The notes under the pieces: model-generated
The model's database searches: none
Told to the model about the DNA's origin: nothing
Seen by the model: only the letters and a program-made list of their open reading frames with translations
Assembly: GCA_036346205.1 (NCBI GenBank)
Contig: JARFJB010001355.1
Coordinates: 2,780,001 to 2,844,000 of the forward strand
Direction: 5' to 3'
Length of the DNA: 64,000 nt
Source of the DNA: Vesta saturnalis
Taxonomy: Eukaryota > Arthropoda > Insecta > Coleoptera > Lampyridae
Shown here: positions 42,678 through 54,723 of the stretch, piece by piece
Layout of the letters: the number at the start of each line of letters is the position of its first letter
Numbering within the stretch: position 1 is the stretch's first letter
Made by a program: the position numbers and the translations under genes

Positions 42678-44739
42678 TGATATTGATCTCACCTAATGCT
42701 TTTTAGATTAGGCTTATGTACTAAGTCATTCATTTCAGCGTTCAAACATGGAACTTAATTTTCATAAGACTTTCACGATATTAATTCTAGTTTAAAAAAT
42801 AATTAAACAGTAGATTACTTAAAGTACTGTTTATGATAAAAAAATGGTTATAAAAATACGTAATCTGAAACATAATAAACCGTTTCAATTTTTTTTGTCA
42901 TTTAGGAACATAAAATAGGAACTAGCTTTAATTGAGGTTATAAATCACTTCTTCAACAAAAAATAAGCGAATTATGTGACAACGAAAAATATAAAAAACC
43001 TTCTTTCTCACCAAATAATTGATTACATCAACTTAACAGATTTTTGAGTTATTAATGAGAAAAAATTATTTGCGTTGAAAATTACAAAGATAATATGTAA
43101 CTGCATAAATTTTACCCTGCTTTATATGTGTCACATTCATCTGGTTTTTCAAATGGGTCTCGATTTTTGCCACAATCTGTCACTAAAACGCAAATTGTGT
43201 TTAACATCCATTTCAGAAACACTAAATTAGTTCGTTAACAACATGTTTTTTGAAGGAAACATGTTAGTTTCATATACTAAATGTATATGATGTTTATTTT
43301 AGTAGGATATTAGCATAACTTCGTAAGTTAACTAGAAATTACTAAACATAATATTAAAATTACTCAAACTTAAATTATAATTGTAAACCAATCGATTTAA
43401 TTTATTCATCGCTCAAAATGTTATTCAGTCATATAGAACTTTTAAAATTGTTCTAACTTGAATAAGCGCAAATGATAATTAAAAGTTTTCTAATTAATTA
43501 AAAAAATTATTTGAAATTTTCAGAATGCTCAATGTTTAATATCAAATATAAACAGGGATAATTAGGCACTTTTGAATAAATTCTAAAACTACTACAGTTA
43601 CATTTTAGATCTGCAAATAGACGGTAATAAGAAGCATAAAACACTGTAGTAGGTTATGTATGGATGTAAATAAAGAAATGGCATATTATGATAATTAAAT
43701 ACTTCAACAGTCTAAGTGTTGACAAAGCTAGGACGTATAGGATATCAGTTATTACTACAACGAAAAATTGAAAATAGCATTCTTTAAATAGGAATGTGTG
43801 TAATAAAGTAAGTATTTTAACATGAAATCTTTGTATAATTTTTCTATACGGGTGGTTGTGTAACAACTCATTTTGAGTTGTATTAAAATATACCGTAATT
43901 TAGGTCTTCATTCATTTAGTTGTAAATATACGAAAAATTTTATTTATTAATGATTTGTAAGTGTGAGGTAGGCAACTTAATTTGCATTTCGGTGTAACTT
44001 AAATGTATATACTTCTTAATGGTTTGTACTCGCACTTCTTTAAATTATGTTTTCTGCCCAATATTTTACGCGCAATGCGCCATCGTTGACTTAATTCTTT
44101 GCGCAAATTTTTTGCGCACGGCCACATCGTCTGATATTCTAGGCGTCGATGTTTTCTCACTTCTTGTGGTACGCTGTAGATGCAGGAAGTCATATTTTTT
44201 GGGTTTCCCCCTAAATTTTGTAAAAAGTGCCATTGATTTGATGGTAAGATAATTTAACTCGTAATACTAAAAATTAAAACATTTGCTCTTTTCAGGCACT
44301 TTTCTTTTTTATTTTGAGTTACACTTTTATTACATTTACTTTTTTACTTTAATTACATTTTAAGTACACATTTAATTCTACTTTTACATACGCTTTCATT
44401 TTATGATTGCAATTTTTTATTTGAAAATTTCAAGAAAATGCAATAAACGCATTATTCAATTTCAAGAAGTTAAATTTATAAGAAGGAAAATTCCATTTTT
44501 GGGTGTGGTTTACAACGTAAAGTATTATTTCGAGATATTGCGCAATATTGGTGCAAAGATGACATCACCTTGGTTGACATTTCCGTAATCGTTTAGATAC
44601 CAGAGGTTATTAAAAAGTTTGTGTACAAAATTTTACGAACAGGTATTTATATTTACAACATTTAATTAGTAATTTAAGGCTATAACTAGTTTTAAGATAT
44701 ATTTTATATAACCCTATCATTTTAACTGTTAATAAACAT
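42678..44739. other. AT-rich spacer
   Basis: Minus frame 43999-44193 (QTMWPCAKNLRKELSQRWRI) has an ordinary composition but was not recognised. Otherwise only AT-rich sequence. Confidence 0.4.
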
Positions 44740-44905
44740 AGTTTGTATATTAAAAATTATTATTAATTTTATTAAATACATAAATAAAAGTTTACCTCGG
44801 TAGATTCGAACCTACGACCTGTACTTTTAGAGTACACGCTACCAACTGCGCCACCAAGGTTCAAGCCCCAATCGATGCAAATTTTGTCTTTATGTATACA
44901 TACAT
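44740..44905 (-). repeat. tRNA-derived SINE, copy 1
   Basis: It has a tRNA-like part at 44794-44860 (minus) with boxes GGTGGCGCAGTTGG and GGTTCGAATCTACC, an upstream leader and an AT-rich tail. The anticodon arm is shortened (about 67 nt total), so it cannot fold normally. It is the mirror of copy 2. Confidence 0.8.
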
Positions 44906-44914
44906 CGTCTTTAT

Positions 44915-45112
44915 GTATACATACATAAAGACAAAATTTGCATCGATTGGGGTTTGAACCTTGGTGGCGCAGTTGGTAGCGCGGTACTCTAGCAAAGTAC
45001 AGGTCGTAGGTTCGAATCCTACTCGAGGTAAACTTTTATTTATGTATTTAATAAAATTAATAATAATTTTTAATTACATATTTAACTTTGAACTTATTCG
45101 TTCATAACAAAA
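44915..45112 (+). repeat. tRNA-derived SINE, copy 2
   Basis: The unit has three parts: leader ATACATAAAGACAAAATTTG, tRNA-like 44958-45029 and tail TTTATTTATGTATTTAATAA through CGTTCATAACAAAAACTTA. The 72-nt tRNA-like part gives a full cloverleaf: 7-bp acceptor with wobbles, GCGC D stem, GTACT/AGTAC anticodon stem, loop CTAGCAA (anticodon AGC) and GTAGG/CCTAC T stem. Confidence 0.82.
44958..45029 (+). tRNA. tRNA-like head of SINE copy 2, anticodon AGC (probably pseudo)
   Basis: It folds as a standard tRNA with internal box A and box B. Because the same leader and tail recur in three other copies, it is read here as a SINE head, not a functional tRNA-Ala. The acceptor sequence ACCTTGG is also unlike the usual eukaryotic Ala GGGG start. 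Confidence 0.4.
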
Positions 45113-45239
45113 ACTTATAATAATTTAATATTAGTCAAGTTGCTTTGGTATGTGTGAATCCTTGCGATATTGCAGGCTCACATTCCATTAATATAAGTAA
45201 TTTGACTGTAATCTCATTATATTTAGAATTTACATCAGT

Positions 45240-45440
45240 ACTACATACATAAAGACAAAATTTGCATCGATTGGGGCTTGAACCTTGGTGGCGCAGTTGG
45301 TAGTGCGGTACTCTAGCAAAGTACAGGTCGTAGGTTCGAATCCTACTCGAGGTAAACTTTTTATTTATGTATTTAATAAAATTAATAATAATTTTTAATT
45401 ACATATTTAACTTTGAACTTATTCGTTCATAACAAAAACT
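45240..45440 (+). repeat. tRNA-derived SINE, copy 3
   Basis: The tRNA-like part at 45282-45353 differs from copy 2 by one base in the D stem (GTGC for GCGC). Leader and tail are almost identical, so the two copies are recent relatives. Confidence 0.82.
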
Positions 45441-46340
45441 TATAATAATAGTTTGTATATATTTTATTTTTTACATTTTGATAAAATGTTTATTGTAAAC
45501 AACCTCGGTTTAGTTATTCCGAGCATAATTAAAAAATAACTTGGCGTCCGAGATCTTTTTTATTAGTGTTACATTTCGTTTTTATTATTTATGTTAAGTG
45601 AAAATAGCACAGCATATATTTGTGGTAATTAAGCAAATCAAAGGATTGAACCACCCTACGTTAATCAACCGACTGAGTCAAAGGCATTATTTTTGGTGAA
45701 TGGTTTGTATTTCCAGTTAGTTTAACGATTTTTGTATGAGTACATTTTTACACTTATTTCTTTATTATATTATTAAAACACTTTTTATACATTTTGTACT
45801 TTATACAATTACCATTTACACCACCTATTTATAGTTGGACCACCATGCCATGGGTCACTATTGCTATCTTTGTAACGGTAAGACTTGCGAGGTCGATTAA
45901 ATTAGAAAAAAGTTGTCATTTTTAATGTGATATCTATAGAGTTGCCAAATTATGTATAGTTTTCGAGATATTAGGGAAAATGTAAAAATGTGCAAAAATT
46001 TTAATCGATGCTATTTCGAAAACTATCAATCGGATCAAAAAAAGTATCATACATAAATTTGTTACTATTTCAATATCTACGCAACAATCGTATTACAAAG
46101 TCTGAATTACGTTTAACGTTTGACATATCAATACCAACTATTTTTTTTATAATACGGACCTAGATTTTTAAATCAGCGTGGAAATGGCAATTTAATTTTA
46201 AATTCAACTATGTATCACAACTATACATTTTTGGACGTTTCACTGTCAAAAAATATGTTGCTCCGTCTTGTTGAAAATAAACAAAACGTTTAAGCATGTC
46301 AAATGGCAGGTCATAGAAAAAAATCACGTAAATTTAGATA
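45441..46340. other. AT-rich spacer
   Basis: No gene recognised. TTGGCGTCCGAGATC at 45540 is faintly primer-site-like. Confidence 0.4.
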
Positions 46341-46725
46341 GATGGTGCCTGTCAAATGCCCGTCGAAGCAGAAGGGACCCACCGCTTTTGAATCCAGTAT
46401 TCCGAGCCAAACGTTGATGCCAAACCTTTCTTGAAAGGCAGTTTCGCAGTGGAAATATTCATTTCCCCGCGTCCAACGATAGTGAATCTTTCTGTTAAAC
46501 CAATCATTATTGCAGAATATGCTTTCATCCGTCCATCAAATTTTCCGGCAAACATGAGGATCCAGTCGTCTCAAAATCCACCGAGAAAGTATCCTGCTTC
46601 GCTGGTAATCTATCAGTCGCAGATGTGGAACCTTTCGGCAGCGCTAAGGTCTAAATTTATTCCGACATAAAATTCCTCTAGCCGACAATTTCCACACTCC
46701 AACTTGTCTTTCAATCTCTTTTAGG
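46341..46725 (-). pseudogene. Tc1/mariner-superfamily transposase fragment
   Basis: In the correct minus frame: WTDESIFCNNDWFNRKIHYR (first catalytic D) followed by ETAFQERFGINVWLGILDSK, then AVGPFCFDGHLTGTIYLN. This is the central block of the DUF4817-containing insect transposases. Upstream residues SRWILRRLDPHVCRK fit the same family. The second and third catalytic regions are absent. Confidence 0.65.
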
Positions 46726-47161
46726 GAAACATCTTGATTAACAAAATTCTTATAAAATCAATATTACTTCGTGGATTGCAAATAAATCGTTTTGACTAAA
46801 ATTATGTAACGCTTACCTAATACACTTAATTCCTCTTCACCATGAGCTGCTGTAACAGTTGCTTGGTCCTTTTTTGTGTCTTATCGGAAAAACCATACTC
46901 ATAGATTTCTTGTTAATTGCAAAAAAATTTGCATTGAGAACTCCTCTGTCTGGGTACAAATAATGTAGTTTTCAAGAGCTTCGCTCTTGCATAAACAAAC
47001 ACCATTCATTATAAAAACTCATTTCTATTTGATTTTAACTTGAAATGTCAGAAATACGAATTCGCATAACTTTCATTCAACAAATCTGACTTTAATGTGA
47101 AAAGCAAGTTGCGCTATTCAACTGTTTTCTAAGCGTCCTTTGAAATATAAATTTTTGTTTT
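46726..47161. other. Spacer
   Basis: Nothing recognised. Confidence 0.4.
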
Positions 47162-47860
47162 GGCGGGAAATTTGAAACTATATTCTAGAAAGAGGCCCTC
47201 ATACTAACTCATAAGACAGTTGCAGGACTCTGCAACTTGTTCGAGAGTCGTCGCCCCTTGTAAGGTCTTCGCCCCTTGGCGGAAAATTTGAAACAGAATT
47301 CTAATGAGGGGTCCTAACGCTAACTTGCAAGACAGGTATAGTACGCCTGAACTTGTTCTCGGGCCTTCGCCCCCTTGTCAAAAGACATAAATTAATCAAA
47401 TCAGCCGAATCATATCAAACCAAATCAAAAAATTAAATCAAATCATTAAGCAAATCAATCTCAAACAAATCACTCTAGATCAAATCAAACATCAAAGCAA
47501 TTAGTCAAATCAGTCAAATCAATCAATCTCGATCAATTCAAATAAGAGACTGTGCTAACAATTCTCTCATAACCTTCAGGTAATGATTCTACCACTGTAT
47601 ATACCTAGCTCATAAGAACGAGCCTCGAGAGACGAGAGAGGCGCGAGATATGAGAAGCAGAGAGGCGAGAGAGACGGGAGATATGAGAGAGACGGGAGAA
47701 ACTAGAGCAACGAAAAAAACGAGAGACGCGAAAGAGACGAGAGAGACAAGTGAAGCGGGAGAAACGAGGGAGCCGAGGGAGAGGAGCGATACGAGAGAAA
47801 CGATAGAAACGAGAGAAACTAGAGAGTGGCGGAAGAAACGAGAGAGGCGAACACGATCAA
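47162..47860. repeat. Tandem repeat and minisatellite zone
   Basis: Two ~110-bp direct repeats (47162-47277 and 47278-47380), each GCGGGAAATTTGAAAC .. CTTCGCCCCTTG, are followed by a degenerate AAATC/AATCA array (47395-47545). A purine-rich GAGAGACGAGA minisatellite follows at 47625-47850. The R/E/T-rich open frame over the last part is an artefact of the repeat. Confidence 0.8.
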
Positions 47861-48525
47861 CTTCTATTACAGAAAACGTACGCCAGTTTTTTTTCCTCTG
47901 GTCCACCTATTCTACTATTAATATATACATGTTAACTTAAATAATAATAATGCAGTATAACTATTTTCATTCATATTTAATTAATTTTTTGACTTACCTT
48001 ATATTATATTAAAAAAAAAACTTTATAAAGAAAAGTTATGTAAAATTAAATTTTCTTATACACACTCTTTTCTTATAAAGTTAATAGTTATCAGATAATC
48101 TACGTTAGGAATTATGTTGCCGCTAAATTACTCCCTCTTCACCACTGGATTTCTCCCAAAATCTAATCATCTCTAAGCCAAATGAAAACCAGCTTAAACA
48201 CAATTTACGTAGGTACACACACATACACGCGCGCACACGCTCACGCATACGCATACGCACACGCACACGCACACGCGATTATATAACCTTCTATAACTGC
48301 ATAAGTATATGTAGGATGGAAGGTAAGAATAGAATTCTTAAAGAGATATTTGCAGTTTAACAGATAAATGATAATTTTTTTTTTATGATTGTGGACCTGA
48401 ACAGGGTAAATTAGGCCTATCGTGCTAAAGCACTCAGCAACACTTAGGAGGATGGATAGAGGGATAATGAATTGCCAATAGAAAAAAAATTGTCACACAT
48501 GACACTATTTGTCCTATATATGTTG
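47861..48525. other. Spacer with short CACACG array
   Basis: It contains a CA/CACGCA microsatellite at 48193-48275 of the kind seen in the composite satellite, but without its core. No gene. Confidence 0.5.
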
Positions 48526-50670
48526 TACCGGGTGAGTCAACGATAAAGTAAACTGATGCTTTATGGGTAAGTCTTGTTAAAATGTATTTATTATATTGCT
48601 GTTAAGTGTGCGCATTTTAAAATCATTTTTGGCTATACAGAGTGTTCCAAAAAGCAGTGCAAGACGAAGTTAGTATTTTTTAGTAGAACAACTTGTATAT
48701 CATTAAATTTTTGGATTCTACGTGCAATTATAAAACTTTATTTACATAGGTTCCATTAAAATTTACGGTTTTTGAAATAATTCGAATTTTATCCAAAAAT
48801 CGCATTTACAGGTGTAACTTTATTATTATGTACCATCTTGTATTTTGCTCCGAAAACTTTTATATTTTGACCAAGGTAAGACCCAACTTACTCCTATGTT
48901 CTGACGATGAAATATTATAGTTAAATTGTACGGGATGTTCAAAATATATGTTAAACTTGCGAAACTTGAAATTCAAAAATATCACTTTTTACAAATATAC
49001 CATCCTGTATATTTTTACGCTGTGTTAAAGAGAATCCAAAACCACACAATTCTGCATAAGTATGTCTTGTGCCTATCTCTCATTGTCTTTCAGTTATTTT
49101 GATATTTCTGTATTATTCAATATTTCAATAGTTTTCCTTCTCACTATTCACAGTAGTCATGAAAATAATTTCCCACATGAAAAATATTTAACCAGTCAAT
49201 TTATTGTTGAGATCTATTCTACTGGCAGTGTGGATTATGTGAAACGGAAAGTGGTGAATAGAAATACCAGTAACCAACAAAAGGAAGTTGAGATTCTACT
49301 TCACATTGAAGAAAACCCGCATGTCAGTAGTCGTAAGATAACAGTATCATGTGAAACATCACAATCGACTGTGAATAGGACAACTAGAAAATATAAGTAT
49401 CATCCTTACCATATTGAATTACACCAGGAATTACGGAATAATGACTTCGAAAGACGAGTAAACTTTTGCCAGTGTATTATTGCTCAAGATGAGATTAACC
49501 CAAACCTTCTATCTTATATGCTTTCTGACGACGCTACGTTTAGATTCTATGGTGCTGTAAATCGTCATAACTTGCACTATTACGCTTTAGACAATCCGTT
49601 TTGGATCCGACAAATGCAAAACCAAAACCACTGGTCCATAAATGTTTGGTATGGTATCCTCCACAGTAGAATTATCGGACCGTATTTTTAATGCTCAATT
49701 GACTGGTCGTATTTACCTTGAATTCCTCCAACAAGTGTTTTCAAACCGCCTTAGTAATGTAATGATGAATGACAGAATATTTAGCTGCCCCAAGACGGTG
49801 CCCCTCAACACTACCACTGCAACGAACCTGAATTTTTAGACCATAATTATCCTCAAAAATAGATTGGACGTGGACGTTTTGTCCAGTAGCCCCGAAGGTC
49901 GTGCGACCTTACCCCATTAGATTTCTTCTTATGGGAATTTATTAAATAACATGTATATGTCACATCTGCCACTACAAAGAAAGATAAGATACGAGACGTT
50001 TGTGGAACGATAACACTGGAGATGCTGGGAAACGTAAGGGAAAACATAATAAAACGACTAAATGTATGCCTTCAGCAGGAGGGACACCCTTTCGAACATA
50101 TTTTAAGAAGAACTCATTACTAACTGTTGAATCAGCCAATGACTTAATAATGTTCGTTTCGTTTATATCAAGTTCTTATGATAATGTAATATATTTTCTC
50201 TTGAAGTTAACTTATATCGATGTTAGCGTTTAGTATTTATTACAACTTTTTGTTTCTCTTGTTTTTAAATTTCTTGACTACTAAGAAAACAAGAAAAACC
50301 ATTGAAATATTGAATAATATAGAAAAATCAAAATAAGTCAAAAACGGTGAGAGGTAGGTATAGGACCTAAGATGGTACATAATGTAAAGTTATACCTGTA
50401 AATGCGATGTTTTGGATAAAATTCGAATTATTTCAAAAAGCGTAACTTTTACAAGTATTAAATTTATATAAATAAAGTTGCACGTATATTCCAAAATTCG
50501 AATGATATACAGGGTGTTCTATTAAAAAACCATATCTTAGTCTTGCCCTGTATAGTTAAGAATAATTTTAAAATGTGCATATTTACTAACCACGTAATAT
50601 GATAAATGCATTTTACTGGAAAAGTTTGCCCAAAAAGCACCAGTTTGCTGCATAATTGATTCACCCTGTA
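48526..50670. mobile_element. DD41D-type Tc1/mariner element E3
   Basis: Termini are TACCGGGTGAGTCAACG (48526) and, inward from 50670, TACAGGGTGAATCAATTATG. The subterminal GCATTTTAAAA block and second TACAG motif (48636; mirror near 50552) and a third reversed ACTTGTATA/CCCTGTATA motif (about 48695; mirror near 50507) match the layout of 33096-35452. A transposase relic lies between. Confidence 0.8.
49062..50110 (+). pseudogene. Transposase of E3
   Basis: From left to right: KEVEILLHIEENPHVSSRKI (HTH region), YHIELHQELRNNDFERRVNF, LSDDATFRFYGAVNRHNL (first D, altered context), HWSINVWYGILHSRIIGPYF. Then, out of frame, come LTGRIYLEFLQQVF, PQDGAPQHYH (second D) and CDLTPLDFFLWEF (third D, 41 residues on). 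The C-terminal RLNVCLQQEGHPFEHIL ends near 50106. There are multiple frameshifts and stops. Confidence 0.8.
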
Positions 50671-51730
50671 CATTCCTCATGCACCATTTTTTGCATGTGC
50701 AACACATTAGCCAGTAACTTTTTTCGTGGTTTTTCGTACAGTTCCGCGCATTCGGGGCAAATGGCTGCTTGTAGTAAACTTTTGGATTTTCTTTTTCGAA
50801 ATCAGCTTCTTCTCAGATTCTGCCTCTCGTTCTCTTCTATCACCTGATCTTTATATGGCGTTAAAATTTCGGATTTCCATAAATGTTTTCTTTTCACTTG
50901 CTCTTGCTTTGGGTTTGGAAGCGGTATTATCATTTACAGAAGATGTAAGTGGAGTTTTTGACGATGTACTAGCAACATTGGAAAACATTTTAGCGACTTT
51001 TGAACATTTGTCTGCTTAGAAGGTTATAGAGGCTTGCTGTTCCGGATCTGCGGTTTGGTTGTTAGCGTCACGAGCGCTGCCTACTGTAAGTGTAAATCTT
51101 CGTCCTAGTCAGGCAAAGATAGATCAGTCACATGATCAGGTGCAAAATCCTCATCAGTGAAGATATCCAGATTGTAAGGACATAATCCCGTAGCCCTAAA
51201 AGCTTTCTCGCAGATTTCTATGCTTGCAACTCTGAAATATGTACCTTGAAAGCAAAGTAGGTTTCTGTTTTAAAGGAATTCTTGGTCGTTACTTGTTATT
51301 ATCGACTTGTCACATTCGTTGGAAAGCTGTAACTTATAGCTGACGTGTGACGGTAAGATCATAACAATGTACTATTGTGTTCAAAACTAGACAGCTTGCA
51401 ATGTGTAGTCTGATAGATGGTTGTCCAAAATCAAAATAAGCGAATCATCTTCCAACAATTTGATATGAGTTCGAAAATCATTTAATCAGTCAATGAACAA
51501 ATCCGAATTAATGTATCCTGAATCAGAGATCAGTATTAAAGGCCCAGCAGGCGCACCATAATACAGTTCTGACTTTATACGCTTCCTTGGAAAAAGCCAA
51601 AGCGGGTGGAACCCATTTTCCAGCTGCGCTCATGCAATGTATGCCAGTAACTAACTGCCTTCTTTCACTTGATACTGCTTTCAAAGCACGATTTTCTTCC
51701 TTTTGCTACATCAACGTTTAATAATCTATT
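50671..51730 (-). pseudogene. Pogo-like (DDE_1) transposase with C-terminal zinc finger, decayed
   Basis: Minus strand, 5' to 3': GIHCMSAAGKWVPPALAFSK (51690-51620), PAGPLILISDSGYINSDLFI, SLILILDNHLSDYTLQAV (second catalytic D block; about 51430), CEKAFRATGLCPYNLDIFTD-like residues (about 51220), then AAICPECAELYEKPRKK and a CCTCKKWCHEE block near 50680. The pairs of cysteines match the C-terminal zinc finger of insect DDE_1 transposases. Numerous frameshifts and stops. It is adjacent to the right end of E3. Confidence 0.7.
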
Positions 51731-54723
51731 CGGGACGGTAAAAAGGTCACATTAATTATGCGACTTGGCTCAGGCTTGATTTTTTATAAATCTGTTTTAA
51801 ATTGTGAAAAGATCCAATAACTCGCGCTAAACTGTATTTCTCAGGTGATCTTAGCGAGAGACCGTTTCGGGCGGCAAAGTTCTTGACTCAGTGCCTACAG
51901 CGGAATATGGTTCACTTTAGCATATTGAAATACCATAGTCATTACTTCTTTGTGTGATTAGTTAGTTCTATTTTTTGAGCAGCGAAAAAACTGGAAGGAA
52001 CCTCCCCAATGATTGCGGAAGGATATTCAACAATTAAATATAATTGCATTTGCAATAGGTATATATATTTTTTGTAACGTACCTTTTTCAGTCGTTTCAA
52101 TAAGGTACTTGACTCTTAGTACGGCTGCTACTAACCGTTTGATTTTCCAATTTGCGACCCTCTCCTTCGCTGGATGTTTGTTTTGAGACGTTGAAGTATT
52201 ATCAACGGTGATCAGTTATAATTATGAGCTCATAATCTGTGAGGTTATTTTGACGCTCTGGGCATATACAGTATTTTGTTATCCGTAGAACGTATTTTGG
52301 ATAGTAAATGAACGTGATTTTGCACAAGAACATTTTTTTTGTGTACAGAATGTAAATTAGTGTAAATGCTACGCCACTGGAATTGTAGCAAAGCGTTGTG
52401 TACCTTGTAAAATACTATTTAAAAGTTGTATAACGATTTTTAAGGTGAAAGTATTAAATTTGGTTGAGAAATAGTGTTTTGGTAAAACCCCTGTTGAGAC
52501 GATAATGGTGAATGCGACCTGAATTTGCCACTGTCTGCTGTGGAATGCGCTATTACAATTTTAGTAAACGTGTAAATGAGTGAATTTATGATAAGTTGAT
52601 AGTATATTAAAGTGTTGAAAAGAATATGTATGTATATTTTTACTTGTATAAATGTCGTAACACTGCGCAATAGAAAAATTGAATACTTGCTGAAGGATAA
52701 TTGTTAGAATTTGCTCAATTGTGTGGAAAGAAAAATCGCGCGTAAGTAAAACTTTCATAAAAAGTTGAATATAGATCTGAACAGTATATGGAGTGAATTT
52801 AACTGTGAATTAGAGTTTTCCGAAGAGTTCTGAGGATGTTTGTGAAGAAATTCAAAACGGCTGCGTTTTTTTCGTTCCGGTTGCGTAAGCTCCTTTTCAG
52901 ACTTCTACTCGCAAAGACGTGCAGCGGAAATCCCCTTTGGGATAGGTTAGCGCCAAAAATATGACGACATTGGGCAAAATGGTTGACCGCAGGTGTATAA
53001 TGCTAGGGTACACGACGCTCGGCAAAGAGCTATACTTAAGGGGTTATCGCCTGCGAGTATTTTGTAGGGTCATAAAAAATATCTGTACTGGTTTTTTATT
53101 TGTAAATAATTAGTGTCGCAGTGCATCTATTTTGGGGATGAAGTATTTAAACATTTACAGATGAAAGGATTAATGTGTGCAGTGAAAGAAAAATGCTAGT
53201 GACTTTTTTCTCGAAGTTCAAAAAGTGTTGAATCATATTTACAGTAAGGATCGAGTTAAAAGTGTTGTGTATACAGAACCGCGTGATCCAAAAATAAACG
53301 TAGAGTAACCCTTTAAGTAACAAAATAAAGGTGTGTTTGTTAAGTTAAACAGTAGTGGAAATTAGTATCATTGATTTTAGTACATGTGCGATTGTTAACA
53401 GCACTAAATCAACTGTGTAAAAATATTTATTTTGATGGCTTTTAGCAAATCCAACTGCCTAATTTTTATATACATGTAAGGCGTAAACAAACTCGCACAT
53501 TTCAGTTAGCGAGTGGTGCTACGGACGAATTATGTAATTATTTGTAGCCGCAGTGACCAGTGTAGATACATATTACAACGAATCAACCCAGTGGACATAT
53601 TACACTGGACAAATGACTGCGGAATTTACTGTAAGAGTAATTTTAGATCTTTGAATGATAATAGTTTGATTATCTTTAGATATGGTTAATTTAATTCAAG
53701 TATTAAGGATAATCAATCTCTATTAACTAGTTTCATATGTTTAGATTGTAAGATTTAGGGATTTTAATTTATAAGGATTGGTTTTTTGTCGGATGCTTTT
53801 CGGAAGCAAGGTCTGTAAATATTTTTCAAGATTGGTAATACAAATCCATTACTTAAGTTATTTTGTTTGTTTAAATTGTGATTCCCTAGTCTATATATTA
53901 AAAGAGAACCAATATTATAAAAGTTAACAGTTTCTTTGCCTGAAATTACATAAAGCATTAGACCGTTTTAATGTAATCAATCTTTTGATATTTTGGTTTA
54001 ATGATTGATCTAAGAATTATTTATTTTGAATCAGATCGGTTACAAAATTTATTTATTTTGCATCCATTAACAGTCATTAAATACATAATACTAATAATAA
54101 GGTATTTATTAAGCAGAAATTTCATAAACGATCGTTACCTCCTTAAAATTTTTAAATACGAACTAATGTTTCTGTGGTTAAAAATTAATATAATAAAAGT
54201 GATATTTGTTTATTTCAGAATTTTATGACAGTTAGAAATTATAATCTACGTGTATACGAGGGTAAATTATAAAGTACCCAGATAACGTTTGATTACGTTG
54301 GGTAAATTTATTATTAAGGGTAAATGATCTTAAAGATTTTCAAAATTGTATCGACGTGCATTTGTCGTTTGAGACGAAATATAGTGTACTCTGTTAAAAT
54401 GAAAGTGTGATTGATCTTGAGTTGTGTATGCTTTTATTGAGTATGCTACAATTCCACAGTCAGGTAGGATTAACTTAACACCTCGCATAGGACTTATTAT
54501 TTTAGAAAAATTTAAGGTTGTGGTGGCGGCTAGGGACAATTTATCCTGGATTGAATGTTGTTATTTGTTAAGTTATGGTAAGTGTAAGGTGTTGGTAACC
54601 AAATTTCAATAATTTTAAGTCTTATATCCACCCGCCCATTTCCACGCCAGTTGGCTTGGCAACCCGCTTATCTCGGTAGGCCTGCACGACGCCTAGTACA
54701 ATTTGATCGTGTAACAACTCTCT
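51731..54723. other. Long AT-rich spacer
   Basis: No protein similarity found. 52800-53060 is less AT-rich, with no ORF. TAGCGAGTGGTGCTACGG at about 53500 echoes 13970. A retroelement leader is conceivable but unsupported. Confidence 0.4.

Noticed and set aside
43999..44193. Lys/Arg-rich minus-strand ORF as a gene
   Set aside because: Composition is protein-like, but no motif was recognised and both strands are open there. Evidence is too weak.
44958..45029. Functional tRNA-Ala(AGC) gene
   Set aside because: The fold is good, but the same leader and tail accompany every copy, and copy 1 and copy 4 are damaged, so a SINE is the better explanation.
47610..47940. Ser/Leu/Val-rich and Arg/Glu/Thr-rich frames of 96-98 codons
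   Set aside because: They follow the GAGAGACGA minisatellite on both strands.
53480..53640. BEL-type primer site or leader at GCGAGTGGTGC
   Set aside because: Shared with 13970 over only about 12 bp, with no LTR pair or gag identified.
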